This document shows positions 8,954 to 17,585 of a stretch of 64,000 bases of DNA, one piece after another. The notes beneath the pieces were generated by a model. That model was not told where the DNA came from. It was given only the letters and a program-made list of their open reading frames with translations, and searched no databases. This DNA is from Beijerinckiaceae bacterium. Its GTDB lineage: Bacteria > Pseudomonadota > Alphaproteobacteria > Rhizobiales > Beijerinckiaceae. Both the position numbers and the translations under genes were made by a program. The stretch's first letter is position 1, and each line of letters opens with the position of its first letter. Where the stretch lies: the NCBI GenBank assembly GCA_009773635.1, contig WSYC01000014.1, forward strand, positions 1 through 64,000. The letters are read 5' to 3'.

Positions 8954-10000
8954 TTAGTTGCGTGGCGCGTTACGGACTTCAGCATCCCATTTTTTCAGCA
9001 GACGCGAACGCTCGGCACTGGAGCCGTATTTCGCGAAATCATAGTCGATGAGCTTGATCTCGCCGAGCTTGGGCGATTCAGCCGGAACCTCGGAATTCTT
9101 GTTCGAGGGCACCTGATAGGATTTCGCAGCAATCGCGATCTTCTGCGCTTCCGGCGTCAGCGCCCAGTCATACCACTTCCTGGCGTTTTCGAGGTTCTTG
9201 GCCCCCTTGATGATCGACATCGAGCCGACCTCGAATCCCGTGCCTTCGCAAGGTGCGACGATCTGCACCGGCGCGCCGATCACGGCCTGCTGCACGGCAT
9301 CATGCAGGAAGGTAATCCCGATCAACGTCTCGCCGGTGGCCGCGGCACGCGAGGGCGCAGCGCCGGATTTGGTATACTGGTTCACGTTCTTGTGCATCGC
9401 CTTCATGAAAGCGAAGGCCTTGTCCTCGCCCCAGAGCTGCACGAAGGTCGCCAGCATCGTATAGGCCGTGCCGGAGGAATTCGGGTCCGCGACCTGGATT
9501 TCGTCCTTGTATTCGGGCTTGGCGAGATCGGCCCAGCACTTCGGCTCCGGCAGCTTCTTCTTGGCCAGTTGCTCCTTGTTGAAGGAGAAGCCAAGCGCGC
9601 CGGCATAGATGCCGACGGTCTTGAACTGCGATTGCACGGCCTGCTTGAACGCCGAAGGCAGCAATTCCGGCAACTTCGCCGACTTGTAGACCTCGGTGAG
9701 GTTTTCCTCGGCCGCCTGAAGATGCGGATCGCCGGTGCCACCCCACCAGATGTCCCCGCGCGGATTGGCGGCCTCGGCCTTGATCTGGGCATAGGTCTCG
9801 CCGGAGGACTTCCGGGTCATCGAGACCTTGACGCCGGTTGCACGCTCGAAGCCCTGCACCATCGGGCGGCACCACTCCTCCTGCACGGAGCAGTAAACGA
9901 CAAGCTCACCCGCACCTTGCGCCAGTGCCGAATGCGATGCAAAACCCAACAGGGCTGCTGATGTGAAGACAAGTGCCGAAACAGCGCGACGCGAAACCAT
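8954..10000 (-). CDS. afuA: Periplasmic binding protein of the AfuA/FbpA family, probably for a phosphorylated sugar or polyol
   Basis: The 348-residue protein has a clear signal peptide, cleaved near ALAQ-GAG (about residue 28). It belongs to the FbpA-like type II binding proteins. The paired tyrosines that bind ferric iron in FbpA are not visible. Instead it has FLHDAV (His233, Asp234) and GTGFE (Glu257). After removal of 28 residues these become 205, 206 and 229, which match, as I recall, the sugar-contacting residues of Actinobacillus AfuA, a hexose-phosphate binder. The neighbours iolG and an inositol-phosphatase-family gene support an organophosphate ligand such as inositol phosphate or hexose phosphate. 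That ligand assignment is inference. Confidence 0.82.
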   Translation of the reverse strand: MVSRRAVSALVFTSAALLGFASHSALAQGAGELVVYCSVQEEWCRPMVQGFERATGVKVSMTRKSSGETYAQIKAEAANPRGDIWWGGTGDPHLQAAEENLTEVYKSAKLPELLPSAFKQAVQSQFKTVGIYAGALGFSFNKEQLAKKKLPEPKCWADLAKPEYKDEIQVADPNSSGTAYTMLATFVQLWGEDKAFAFMKAMHKNVNQYTKSGAAPSRAAATGETLIGITFLHDAVQQAVIGAPVQIVAPCEGTGFEVGSMSIIKGAKNLENARKWYDWALTPEAQKIAIAAKSYQVPSNKNSEVPAESPKLGEIKLIDYDFAKYGSSAERSRLLKKWDAEVRNAPRN

Positions 10001-10088
10001 GATAACCTCCCAAGAACCAGACAGACCATTCAGCCCGTCACACTCACTTCTGTGATTTTCTTATTCATTTCAGTCTGGATCGGGAACG

Positions 10089-10925
10089 TCAATCCTTCGC
10101 TGGCGAAGGAAATGCGATTCCCGCGGCATCAAAGACGTGAAGGGCAATTCCCGGTGTAGCCACCAGGACCGGATTGCCGTCCACCAGCCAGTTGCCCGAG
10201 CAAAAATCGTTGAGAACCGCGCCGGCCTCGGCGGCGATCACCAGCCCCGCTGCAACATCCCAGGCATTGATATGCGCTTCGGCGTAGGCATCCGTCCGGC
10301 CGATCGCAACATGGGCGAGGCCCATCGCGCCGGAAGCCCCGCGTTTGACGGCGCTCCCCATCTCGAACAGCTTGCGCACGGGGCCGAGATAGGCCTCGAG
10401 CGAGCGGCGTGGCGACCAGCCGTATTCAATCGACGAGCGTGCAATGTCGTTGGTCCGCGCGACCTCGATGCGCTTGCCATTCATCGTCGCGCCCTTGCCG
10501 CGGCAAGCAAGATAGGTTTCGCCGAGCGCCGGCGCGTGGATGATGCCGATTTCCGGCCGCCCGTTGAGCACGAAACCGATGGAGACGCACCACATCCGGT
10601 CTCCGCGCGCAAAATTCGCGGTGCCGTCGATGGGATCAATGATCCAGAGCCGGTCTGCTGCCGAGCCCCCGGCTTCCTCGCCCATCACGGCATCGCCGGG
10701 GAAGGCTTCGGCAATCTGAGCGCGGAACAGCGCCTCGACCTTGCCGTCGGCGATCGTGAGCCAGTCCTGCGCGCCCTTCATCGAGATGCCCAGCGATTCG
10801 TGGTTCTCGAAATACCCCATCGCAACCCGGCCAAGTTCGAGCACCATGCCCTGAACGGCCTGGAAGCGTGCGGCGATATCCGCAGGGGTGAGCGTGGCCG
10901 GGTGGTGCGAGGCAGGCGCGGTCAT
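10089..10925 (-). CDS. Inositol monophosphatase family protein
   Basis: This 278-residue cytosolic Mg-dependent phosphatase removes phosphate from inositol monophosphate or related sugar and nucleotide phosphates. The family motifs are present: GEEAGG (residues 82-87), DPIDGTANF (97-105) and AWDVAAG near 222, which supply the metal-binding acidic residues. An upstream in-frame ATG exists at 11021, but the start at 10925 has AAGGA with good spacing and fits the family N terminus. It sits between iolG (43 bases away) and the AfuA-type binding protein (88 bases away). This suggests that it dephosphorylates the imported substrate before oxidation by IolG. Histidinol-phosphatase or PAP-phosphatase activity cannot be excluded. 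Confidence 0.88.
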   Translation of the reverse strand: MTAPASHHPATLTPADIAARFQAVQGMVLELGRVAMGYFENHESLGISMKGAQDWLTIADGKVEALFRAQIAEAFPGDAVMGEEAGGSAADRLWIIDPIDGTANFARGDRMWCVSIGFVLNGRPEIGIIHAPALGETYLACRGKGATMNGKRIEVARTNDIARSSIEYGWSPRRSLEAYLGPVRKLFEMGSAVKRGASGAMGLAHVAIGRTDAYAEAHINAWDVAAGLVIAAEAGAVLNDFCSGNWLVDGNPVLVATPGIALHVFDAAGIAFPSPAKD

Positions 10926-10968
10926 CGTCTTTTCCTTGTCAGTCAAAGGGATCGATCGTTGTTTCAGG

Positions 10969-11961
10969 TCAGTACACGGGTCGGACCGGCTTGCCGGAGA
11001 AGGCGGATTCGGTGGCGGCATCGGCCAGAACCTGCGCCTTCAACCCATCCTGCCCGGAGGGAGTCGGCACACGCCCGGCCGCAACCGAGGCCAGGAAATG
11101 ATCGAGCTCGTCGCGATAGGCCGCCGCATAGCGCTCCAGGAAGAACGGCTGCGCGGGATCGGTGCGAAACCCGCTTCCATCCGCGAATTCGACGGAGGTG
11201 ACGGGGATATTCTGCGCCCGCACCATGCCTTTTGCGCCATGCACCTCAATGCGCTGGTCGTAGCCATAGGTCGCGCGGCGGGAGTTTGAGATCTGGCAGA
11301 TCTTGCCACTCGCGGTCTTCAGCAGCACCGCCGCTGTATCGACATCCCCCGCCTTGCCGATCTCGGGATCGACGAGGGATGAGCCGACCGCGTGGACCTC
11401 AACCGGGTCCTCGCCAAGGAGGAAGCGCGCCATATCGAGATCGTGGATCATCATGTCGCGGAAGAGCCCGCCCGAGCGCGCGACATAGGATGCCGGCGGC
11501 GGCGAGGGATCGCGCGAGAGGATGGTGACAAGTTCCACCGCGCCGATCTCCCCGGCAACAAGGCGGCGTTTCACCTCTGCGAAATTCGGGTCAAAGCGCC
11601 GGTTGAAGCCGATCATCAGTGGCTTTCCCGATGCCGCCACCTTCGCAAGACAGACCCGGATACGCTCCGAGGACAAGTCCACCGGCTTCTCGCAGAAAAC
11701 GGCCTTGCCCGCCGCCGTCGCCGCCTCGATGTAGTCGGCGTGGGTATCGGTCGGCGAGCAGATCAGCACGGCGTCGATGCTGGAATCCCCGAGCAGCGCC
11801 TCGGCGGTTCGGGCCTCAGTGCCCAGGGCACGCGCGAGCAGTCCGGCGGCGTCGGCAACGTAATCCGCAACCCCGACAAGGGTCGCCTTTGGAGAAATCA
11901 CCACATTTCCGGCATGAATTCGGCCAATTCGGCCGGCTCCGAGGACTGCGACACGGATCAA
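10969..11961 (-). CDS. iolG: Inositol 2-dehydrogenase, Gfo/Idh/MocA family
   Basis: IolG oxidises myo-inositol to 2-keto-myo-inositol with NAD, the first step of inositol breakdown. The 330-residue protein has the Rossmann GAGRIG at residues 8-13, the EKP motif (91-93) with the catalytic lysine, and DMMIHDLDMARF (169-180) with the catalytic Asp/His pair. It is the first gene of the minus-strand arm, divergent from the iolC-iolD-iolE-iolB arm, with about 190 bases between them. Another cyclitol dehydrogenase is possible, but the surrounding iol genes make IolG the best call. Confidence 0.9.
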   Translation of the reverse strand: MIRVAVLGAGRIGRIHAGNVVISPKATLVGVADYVADAAGLLARALGTEARTAEALLGDSSIDAVLICSPTDTHADYIEAATAAGKAVFCEKPVDLSSERIRVCLAKVAASGKPLMIGFNRRFDPNFAEVKRRLVAGEIGAVELVTILSRDPSPPPASYVARSGGLFRDMMIHDLDMARFLLGEDPVEVHAVGSSLVDPEIGKAGDVDTAAVLLKTASGKICQISNSRRATYGYDQRIEVHGAKGMVRAQNIPVTSVEFADGSGFRTDPAQPFFLERYAAAYRDELDHFLASVAAGRVPTPSGQDGLKAQVLADAATESAFSGKPVRPVY

Positions 11962-12103
11962 GGGAACCTCACTTCGATGGAGCGGCCGAGTTCAGGCCAA
12001 AAAACATTTTGTCGGATAACGAACAAGGTTTGCAGGGGAGCGCAAAATTTGATCTCATGCAAGACATAGGGACGCAGGAAACGCAGGGTTTCTGCCCTCA
12101 GAA

Positions 12104-12141
12104 CAAGAACAGGCTATCCCTCCAAGAACAGGCTATCCCTC
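12104..12141 (+). repeat. Two perfect tandem copies of a 19-bp unit before the SDR gene
   Basis: CAAGAACAGGCTATCCCTC occurs at 12104-12122 and again at 12123-12141, and is followed by CAAGGA-like bases that supply the Shine-Dalgarno sequence of the next gene. The block lies in the divergent iolG / SDR intergenic region, so it may bind a regulator or be a recent slippage duplication. Confidence 0.75.
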
Positions 12142-12154
12142 AAGGACTCCCGGA

Positions 12155-12958
12155 ATGCCGGATATCAAAGGCAAATATGCCGTCATCACCGGCGGAACGC
12201 AGGGGCTTGGCGAGGCCATCGCCATTCGTTTCGCGGAAGCCGGGGCTGCCGGGCTCGTGATCACCGGCCGGAACGCGGCACGCGGTGAAGCGGTTCGCGC
12301 CCGGCTCGAAGCGCTCGGCACGAAAGCCGTGTTCATCGCGGCCGACCTTGCGGATGTTGCAGCGGCACGCGCTGTCATCAATGCGGCGGATGCTGCCTTC
12401 GGCCGCATCGACGTGCTGGTGAACGCTGCCGGGCTGACCGATCGCGGCACGATCCTCGATACATCGATCGAGCGTTTCGACGAACTCTTCGCGGTCAATG
12501 TCCGCGCGCCGTTTTTCCTGACGCAAGGCGCGGTGAAGATCATGATCCGCGAGAAAATCCGGGGCTCGATTATCAACATCCAGTCGATGTCTGCGCATGG
12601 TGGCCAGCCGTTCCTCTCGGCCTATTCCGCCTCCAAGGGCGCGCTGGCCACACTGACGCGCAATCTCGGCCATGCGCTGGTGAAACACCGCATTCGCGTC
12701 AATGGTCTCAACATCGGCTGGATGCACACGCCCGGCGAGGAACGCGTGATGCGCCAGTATCACGGTGCGCAGGATGGCTGGCTCGATGCCGCCGCAGCTT
12801 CGCGCCCCTTCGGTCGGCTGATCGACCCTGCCGAGGTCGCGCGCGCCTGCCTCTATCTCGCCTCCGATGAGTCCGGTCTGATGACCGGCTCGAACATCGA
12901 TTTCGACCAGACCGTGATCGGCGCCGGTGATCCGCCGCTGGAGCCTTCGGACGCATGA
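12155..12958 (+). CDS. SDR family NAD(P)-dependent oxidoreductase, first gene of the iol plus-strand arm
   Basis: The 267-residue protein is a classical short-chain dehydrogenase. It has the cofactor motif TGGTQGLGE (residues 12-20), NAAG (90-93), a catalytic serine in QSMS (near 144) and Tyr157-x3-Lys161 in AYSASKGA. AAGGA at 12142-12146 sets the start. Its stop overlaps the iolC start in ATGA, so the two are translationally coupled. The setting suggests oxidation of an inositol isomer or of a pathway intermediate, beside or instead of IolG. The exact substrate is not readable. Confidence 0.85.
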   Translation: MPDIKGKYAVITGGTQGLGEAIAIRFAEAGAAGLVITGRNAARGEAVRARLEALGTKAVFIAADLADVAAARAVINAADAAFGRIDVLVNAAGLTDRGTILDTSIERFDELFAVNVRAPFFLTQGAVKIMIREKIRGSIINIQSMSAHGGQPFLSAYSASKGALATLTRNLGHALVKHRIRVNGLNIGWMHTPGEERVMRQYHGAQDGWLDAAAASRPFGRLIDPAEVARACLYLASDESGLMTGSNIDFDQTVIGAGDPPLEPSDA

Positions 12959-14826
12959 GCATGTCGGCTTCCAGCAAGACTTCGCTTGATGTCATCACCA
13001 TCGGCCGCTCCTCGGTCGATCTCTATGGCGCGGAAATCGGTGGCCGGCTGGAGGATATGGCGCAGTTCGTGAAAGCCGTCGGCGGCTGCCCCGCGAATAT
13101 CGCCATCGGCTCGGCGCGGCTCGGGCTGAAATCCGGGCTCATCACCCGCGTCGGCGACGAGGCGATGGGCCGCTTCATCCGCGAGCAGATGCTGCGCGAA
13201 GGCGTCTCGACGGCCGGCATCACGACTGACCCCAAGCGGCTCACCGCGCTGGTGATCCTCGGCGTGCGCGACGAGAAAACCTTCCCGCTGATCTTCATGC
13301 GCGAGAACTGCGCCGACGCCGCGCTCAACGAGGATGATATTGACGAGGCCTTCATCGCCACCGCGAAGGCCATTGTCGTCACCGGCACGCATTTCTCGAA
13401 GCCGAATTCGGATGCCGCACAGCGGAAAGCCATCCGGCTGGCGAAAAAGCACGGACGCAAGGTCGCCTTCGACGTCGATTATCGCCCCAACCTCTGGGGC
13501 CTTGCCGGGCACGACGCCGGAGAAAGCCGCTACATGCGCTCGGACATGGTGAGCCAGCACCTCCAGTCGATCCTGCCCGAGTGCGATCTCGTTGTTGGCA
13601 CGGAGGAGGAACTGCATATCGCCGGCGGCTCGGAGGATACGCTCACCGCGATCCGCACCATCCGCCGGCTGGCGCCGGCTGCACTCATCGTGGCCAAGCG
13701 CGGGCCGACGGGCTGCACGGCCTTTCCCGGCGATATCCCTGATGATCTCGACAAGGGCGTGCGCGGTCCCGGCTTCCCGGTCGAGGTCTACAACGTGCTC
13801 GGCGCGGGGGATGCCTTCATGTCCGGCTTCCTCAGGGGCTGGCTGCGGGATGAACCGCTCGAAACCACCTGCGCCTATGCCAACGCCTGCGGCGCCTTCG
13901 CCGTCTCGCGGCTTCTGTGCTCGCCGGAAAGCCCGACCTGGGCGGAGTTGCAGCATTTCCTCAAGAATGGCTCGCCCGAGCGCGCGCTGCGCAAGGATGC
14001 CGCTCTCACGCATATCCACCACGCGACGACGCGGCGGCCAGCGCCTGATGCGCTGCGCATTCTTTCCATCGACCACGGCGCGCATGATCTCGTGCCCATG
14101 GCCAAGGCGCTGGGCGCCGATCCTGCGCGCATTCCCGCCTTCAAGGCGCTGGCGGTGAAGGCGGCAGCGCGGGTCGCGGCCGGAAGGCCCGGCTTCGGCA
14201 TGTTCCTTGATGGCGATCTTGGCCGCGAGGCGCTGTTCCGCACCGTCGATCACGGGTTCTGGGTCGCGCGGCAGTTTCCGCACGGCGATACCGCTGCCTT
14301 TGCCAGCAACCCCGCCGAATGGCCGGTGACCGAGGTGGTGAAGCTCATCGCCAACGGTCGCGCCGATGCGCTGATGCCGCTTGAAGCCCGGCTCGACGAT
14401 ATCCGCCGGGTGATGCCGATCTGTCTCGCGACCCGACGCGAAACGCTGATCGAGGCGCTGCCCGGCGCCGGTCAAACAACGGCGGATTTCATGGCCGCGC
14501 TTTATGCCGAAGGCCTGAAGCCGGATTGGTGGCTGATCGAATGCCAGACCGGTGATGGCTGGCAGGCGGTTGCCGACGTGATCGAGCGGTATGACCCACT
14601 CTGTCGGGGCCTGATCGTCATCGCCCGCAGCGCCGATGCCGGGCCGGAACTCCGCATCGCCGCGAAGATGCCGCACGTGCGCGGCTTTGTCGGCGGTCGC
14701 GCGATCTTCGGCGAGGCCTTCAAGGGTTGGCTTGCGGGCGCGCTTGACGATGAGGCCGCGATCCGCGCGATGGCCGCACGGTTTGCAACGCTCGCGGAAG
14801 CCTTCGATCAGGGACTGGAGGAGTGA
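12955..14826 (+). CDS. iolC: Bifunctional 5-dehydro-2-deoxygluconokinase / DUF2090 aldolase-like protein
   Basis: The N-terminal 325 residues form a PfkB/ribokinase-fold kinase (GGCPANIAIG near residue 44, NVLGAGDAFMSGFLRG near 280 with the catalytic aspartate) that phosphorylates 2-deoxy-5-keto-gluconate. The C-terminal 300 residues are DUF2090, a TIM-barrel domain thought to do the IolJ-type aldol cleavage of the phosphorylated product. This fusion is the usual form in Hyphomicrobiales. At 623 residues it is full length. The start ATG overlaps the SDR stop; an in-frame ATG at 12961 is an alternative. Confidence 0.93.
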   Translation: MSMSASSKTSLDVITIGRSSVDLYGAEIGGRLEDMAQFVKAVGGCPANIAIGSARLGLKSGLITRVGDEAMGRFIREQMLREGVSTAGITTDPKRLTALVILGVRDEKTFPLIFMRENCADAALNEDDIDEAFIATAKAIVVTGTHFSKPNSDAAQRKAIRLAKKHGRKVAFDVDYRPNLWGLAGHDAGESRYMRSDMVSQHLQSILPECDLVVGTEEELHIAGGSEDTLTAIRTIRRLAPAALIVAKRGPTGCTAFPGDIPDDLDKGVRGPGFPVEVYNVLGAGDAFMSGFLRGWLRDEPLETTCAYANACGAFAVSRLLCSPESPTWAELQHFLKNGSPERALRKDAALTHIHHATTRRPAPDALRILSIDHGAHDLVPMAKALGADPARIPAFKALAVKAAARVAAGRPGFGMFLDGDLGREALFRTVDHGFWVARQFPHGDTAAFASNPAEWPVTEVVKLIANGRADALMPLEARLDDIRRVMPICLATRRETLIEALPGAGQTTADFMAALYAEGLKPDWWLIECQTGDGWQAVADVIERYDPLCRGLIVIARSADAGPELRIAAKMPHVRGFVGGRAIFGEAFKGWLAGALDDEAAIRAMAARFATLAEAFDQGLEE

Positions 14827-14828
14827 GC

Positions 14829-16676
14829 ATGAGCACAACCATCCGGCTCACGGCGGCACAGGCGCTGGTGCGCTATCTCGCCGCGCAGACGACCGAGATC
14901 GATGGCAATGAGGTGCCGCTGTTCGCGGGCATCTGGGCGATTTTCGGCCATGGCAATGTCGCCGGCATGGGCGAGGCGCTGGCCGGCGCACGGGCGGCGC
15001 TTCCCACGTTCCGCGCGCATAACGAGCAGGCGATGGCCCATGCCGCGATCGCCTTTGCCAAGCAGACCCGCCGCCGGCGGATGATGGCCTGCACGACCTC
15101 GATCGGCCCCGGTGCGACCAACATGGTCACCGCTGCCGCGCTGGCGCATGTCAACCGTCTGCCGGTGCTGCTGATTCCCGGCGATGTCTACGCGTCGAGA
15201 CGGCCCGACCCCGTGCTCCAGCAGATCGAGGATTTCACCGATGCGACGGTTTCCGCCAACGATTGCTTCCGTCCGGTCTCGCGTTTCTTTGACCGGATCA
15301 CGCGACCGGAGCAATTGCTCGCCAGCCTGCCGCGCGCGCTCGACGTGCTGACGGACCCTGCCGAGTGCGGTCCGGTGACGCTGGCATTCTGCCAGGACGT
15401 ACAGGCGGAATCCTACGATTATCCCCTCGCCTTCTTCTCCCCGCGCCTGCGGAAGCCGCGCCGGCCCCGCGCCGACGCTGGCGAAATTGAAGCGGCGCTC
15501 AAGACCCTCAGGGCTGCCCGCAAGCCGATGATCGTCGCGGGCGGCGGTGTCCTCTATTCCGAAGCAGAGGGCGCGTTGGCCCGATTTGCGTTGCATCACG
15601 CAATCCCTGTCGGCGAGACGCAGGCCGGAAAATCCGCGCTGGCGTCCGATCACCCGATGGCGATGGGGGCGATCGGTGTCACCGGCACCTCGGCAGCGAA
15701 CGCGGTGGCACGCGAGGCGGACCTTGTGCTTGCGGTCGGCACACGCCTGCAGGATTTCACCACGGGATCACGGACGATTTTCGAGAACCCGTCGTGCCGG
15801 ATCATCGGCCTGAACATCCAGCCCTTCGACGCCGGCAAACACGGCGCGATGCCCCTCGTCGGCGATGCTCTCGCAACCCTTGAGGAACTGGGCGCGGCGC
15901 TGGACGACTGGCGCGCGCCGGAAGGTTGGCGCGAAAAGGCGCGCGCCAAGCGCGAGGCCTGGGATGCGGAGGCCGCCGCGGTTCTTGCTTCGACCAATGC
16001 GGCGCTTCCCTCCGATGCGGCCGTGATCGGCGCTGTCCGCCGGCAGGGCCACGCTGGTGATATCGTCGTCTGTGCGGCCGGCGGGTTGCCGGGCGAACTC
16101 CATAAACTCTGGGAGGCCGGTGCGCCGGGGGGCTATCACGTTGAGTACGGCTTCTCCTGCATGGGCTATGAGATCGCGGGCGGACTTGGCGTCAAGATGG
16201 CGGAGCCCGACCGCGAGGTCATCGTCATGGTCGGCGATGGCTCGTATCTGATGATGAATTCCGAGATCGCGACCTCGGTGATGCTGGGGCTGAAGCTCAC
16301 CATCGTGTTGCTGGACAATGGCGGCTACGGCTGCATTGACCGGCTGCAGCGCTCGACGGGATCGCCGAGCTTCAACAACCTCTTGGCGACCGCGCAGCAC
16401 CAAGCGCTGCCCCCGATCGATTTCGCCGCGCATGCCCGCAGCCTTGGCGCGGAGGCGGTGAAGCTTGCCGGCATCGGCGACCTCGAAACCGCCTTGCAGG
16501 CTGCGCGCCAGCACGCGAAAACGAGCGTTATCGTCATTGACACCGATCCGGCCGAGGGTTCGGGGGTCGGTGGCCACTGGTGGGATGTCGCAGTGGCGGA
16601 AACGTCGGAAAACAAGGATGTCACCGCGAAACGACGCGCGTATGACGATGCGCGAAAAGCGCAAAAACTGGTTTAA
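14829..16676 (+). CDS. iolD: 3D-(3,5/4)-trihydroxycyclohexane-1,2-dione acylhydrolase
   Basis: IolD is a thiamine-diphosphate enzyme that opens the ring of the diketone made by IolE, giving 5-deoxy-glucuronate. The three TPP-enzyme domains are recognisable: an N-terminal Pyr domain with the active-site glutamate region (HNEQAMAHAAIAFAKQ), a middle domain, and a C-terminal PP domain with the GDGSYLMMNSEIAT motif and DNGGYG. The length of 615 residues is typical. A GTG at 14823 overlaps the iolC stop, but GGAGGAG at 14816-14822 is better placed for the ATG at 14829. The gene is part of a tight iolC-D-E-B run. Confidence 0.95.
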   Translation: MSTTIRLTAAQALVRYLAAQTTEIDGNEVPLFAGIWAIFGHGNVAGMGEALAGARAALPTFRAHNEQAMAHAAIAFAKQTRRRRMMACTTSIGPGATNMVTAAALAHVNRLPVLLIPGDVYASRRPDPVLQQIEDFTDATVSANDCFRPVSRFFDRITRPEQLLASLPRALDVLTDPAECGPVTLAFCQDVQAESYDYPLAFFSPRLRKPRRPRADAGEIEAALKTLRAARKPMIVAGGGVLYSEAEGALARFALHHAIPVGETQAGKSALASDHPMAMGAIGVTGTSAANAVAREADLVLAVGTRLQDFTTGSRTIFENPSCRIIGLNIQPFDAGKHGAMPLVGDALATLEELGAALDDWRAPEGWREKARAKREAWDAEAAAVLASTNAALPSDAAVIGAVRRQGHAGDIVVCAAGGLPGELHKLWEAGAPGGYHVEYGFSCMGYEIAGGLGVKMAEPDREVIVMVGDGSYLMMNSEIATSVMLGLKLTIVLLDNGGYGCIDRLQRSTGSPSFNNLLATAQHQALPPIDFAAHARSLGAEAVKLAGIGDLETALQAARQHAKTSVIVIDTDPAEGSGVGGHWWDVAVAETSENKDVTAKRRAYDDARKAQKLV

Positions 16677-16686
16677 GGAATAGGTG

Positions 16687-17574
16687 ATGATCCGTATCGG
16701 CGCGAACCCCATCGGCTGGTCGAACGACGACCTGCTCGAGCTTGGCGGCGAGACCCCGCTCGAGACCTGCCTCGCGGAAGCCGCAGAGATCGGCTTCTCC
16801 GGCATGGAACTTGGCAACAAGTTTCCGCGCGAAGCTGGTGCGCTGAAGGCCGCACTGGCACCGTTCAACCTCGCCTGCATTTCCGGCTGGTATTCCGCCG
16901 AGTTGCTGGAGCGCGATGCCAAGTCCGAGATGACGGCCTTGCGTCCGCATCTCGACCTCCTGAAGGCGATGGGCTCCAACGTGCTTGTCTTCGCGGAAAC
17001 CTCAAACGCCATCCATTCGAACCGCGCCGTGCCGCTGTCGCGACGCCCGGTTCTGGCCGCCGGCGCTTGGAAAACTTTTGGCGCGCGGATGACCGAAGTC
17101 GCGAAGATGACGCTCGATGAGGGCGTGCGTCTCGTCTACCACCATCATATGGGCACCATCGTGCAATCGGGCGCGGATATCGCCGCGCTGATGGACAACA
17201 CCGGCGACGCCGTTCACCTGCTGCTCGATACCGGCCATGCGACCTGGGGCGGGACGGATCCGGCCGCGCTGGCGCGGACCTATCGCAACCGCATCAGCCA
17301 CGTGCATACCAAGGACGTGCGCGACGCCGTGATGCGCGAAGCCGCGCGCGGCGACTGGAGCTTCCTCGAGTCGGTTCTCGCCGGCGTCTACACCGTTCCT
17401 GGCGACGGCATGGTGGACTTCACCGCCGTTTTCCGCGAACTCGCGGGGTATTCGGGTTGGGTCGTGATCGAGGCCGAGCAGGACCCGGCGAAAGCCAATC
17501 CGAAGGCCTATGCCACCAAGGGCTACCGGCACCTCGTCGAGGTGCTGAGTGCGCTCGGCTTTCCGTGCGCCTGA
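16687..17574 (+). CDS. iolE: Myo-inosose-2 dehydratase
   Basis: IolE dehydrates 2-keto-myo-inositol to the trihydroxycyclohexane-dione in the cytosol. The 295-residue protein has the xylose-isomerase-like TIM barrel with metal-binding segments (YHHHMGTIVQ, LLDTGHATWGG, HVHTKDVRD, VIEAEQDP). It opens with the ANPIGWSNDD sequence characteristic of IolE. A GTG three bases upstream is in frame; the ATG at 16687 is preferred from the TAAGGAA Shine-Dalgarno. It starts 10 bases after iolD. Confidence 0.95.
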   Translation: MIRIGANPIGWSNDDLLELGGETPLETCLAEAAEIGFSGMELGNKFPREAGALKAALAPFNLACISGWYSAELLERDAKSEMTALRPHLDLLKAMGSNVLVFAETSNAIHSNRAVPLSRRPVLAAGAWKTFGARMTEVAKMTLDEGVRLVYHHHMGTIVQSGADIAALMDNTGDAVHLLLDTGHATWGGTDPAALARTYRNRISHVHTKDVRDAVMREAARGDWSFLESVLAGVYTVPGDGMVDFTAVFRELAGYSGWVVIEAEQDPAKANPKAYATKGYRHLVEVLSALGFPCA

Positions 17575-17585
17575 AAGGACCAGCG

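Noticed and set aside
5720-10000. Ferric iron uptake (fbpABC) as the function of the ABC system
   Set aside because: Kept only as an alternative. The binding protein lacks the visible paired tyrosines and sits between phosphatase and iol genes, so an organophosphate is more likely.
12853-14838. 661-codon minus-strand frame under iolC
   Set aside because: Mirror image of a conserved kinase-DUF2090 gene; no motif and compositional shadow only.
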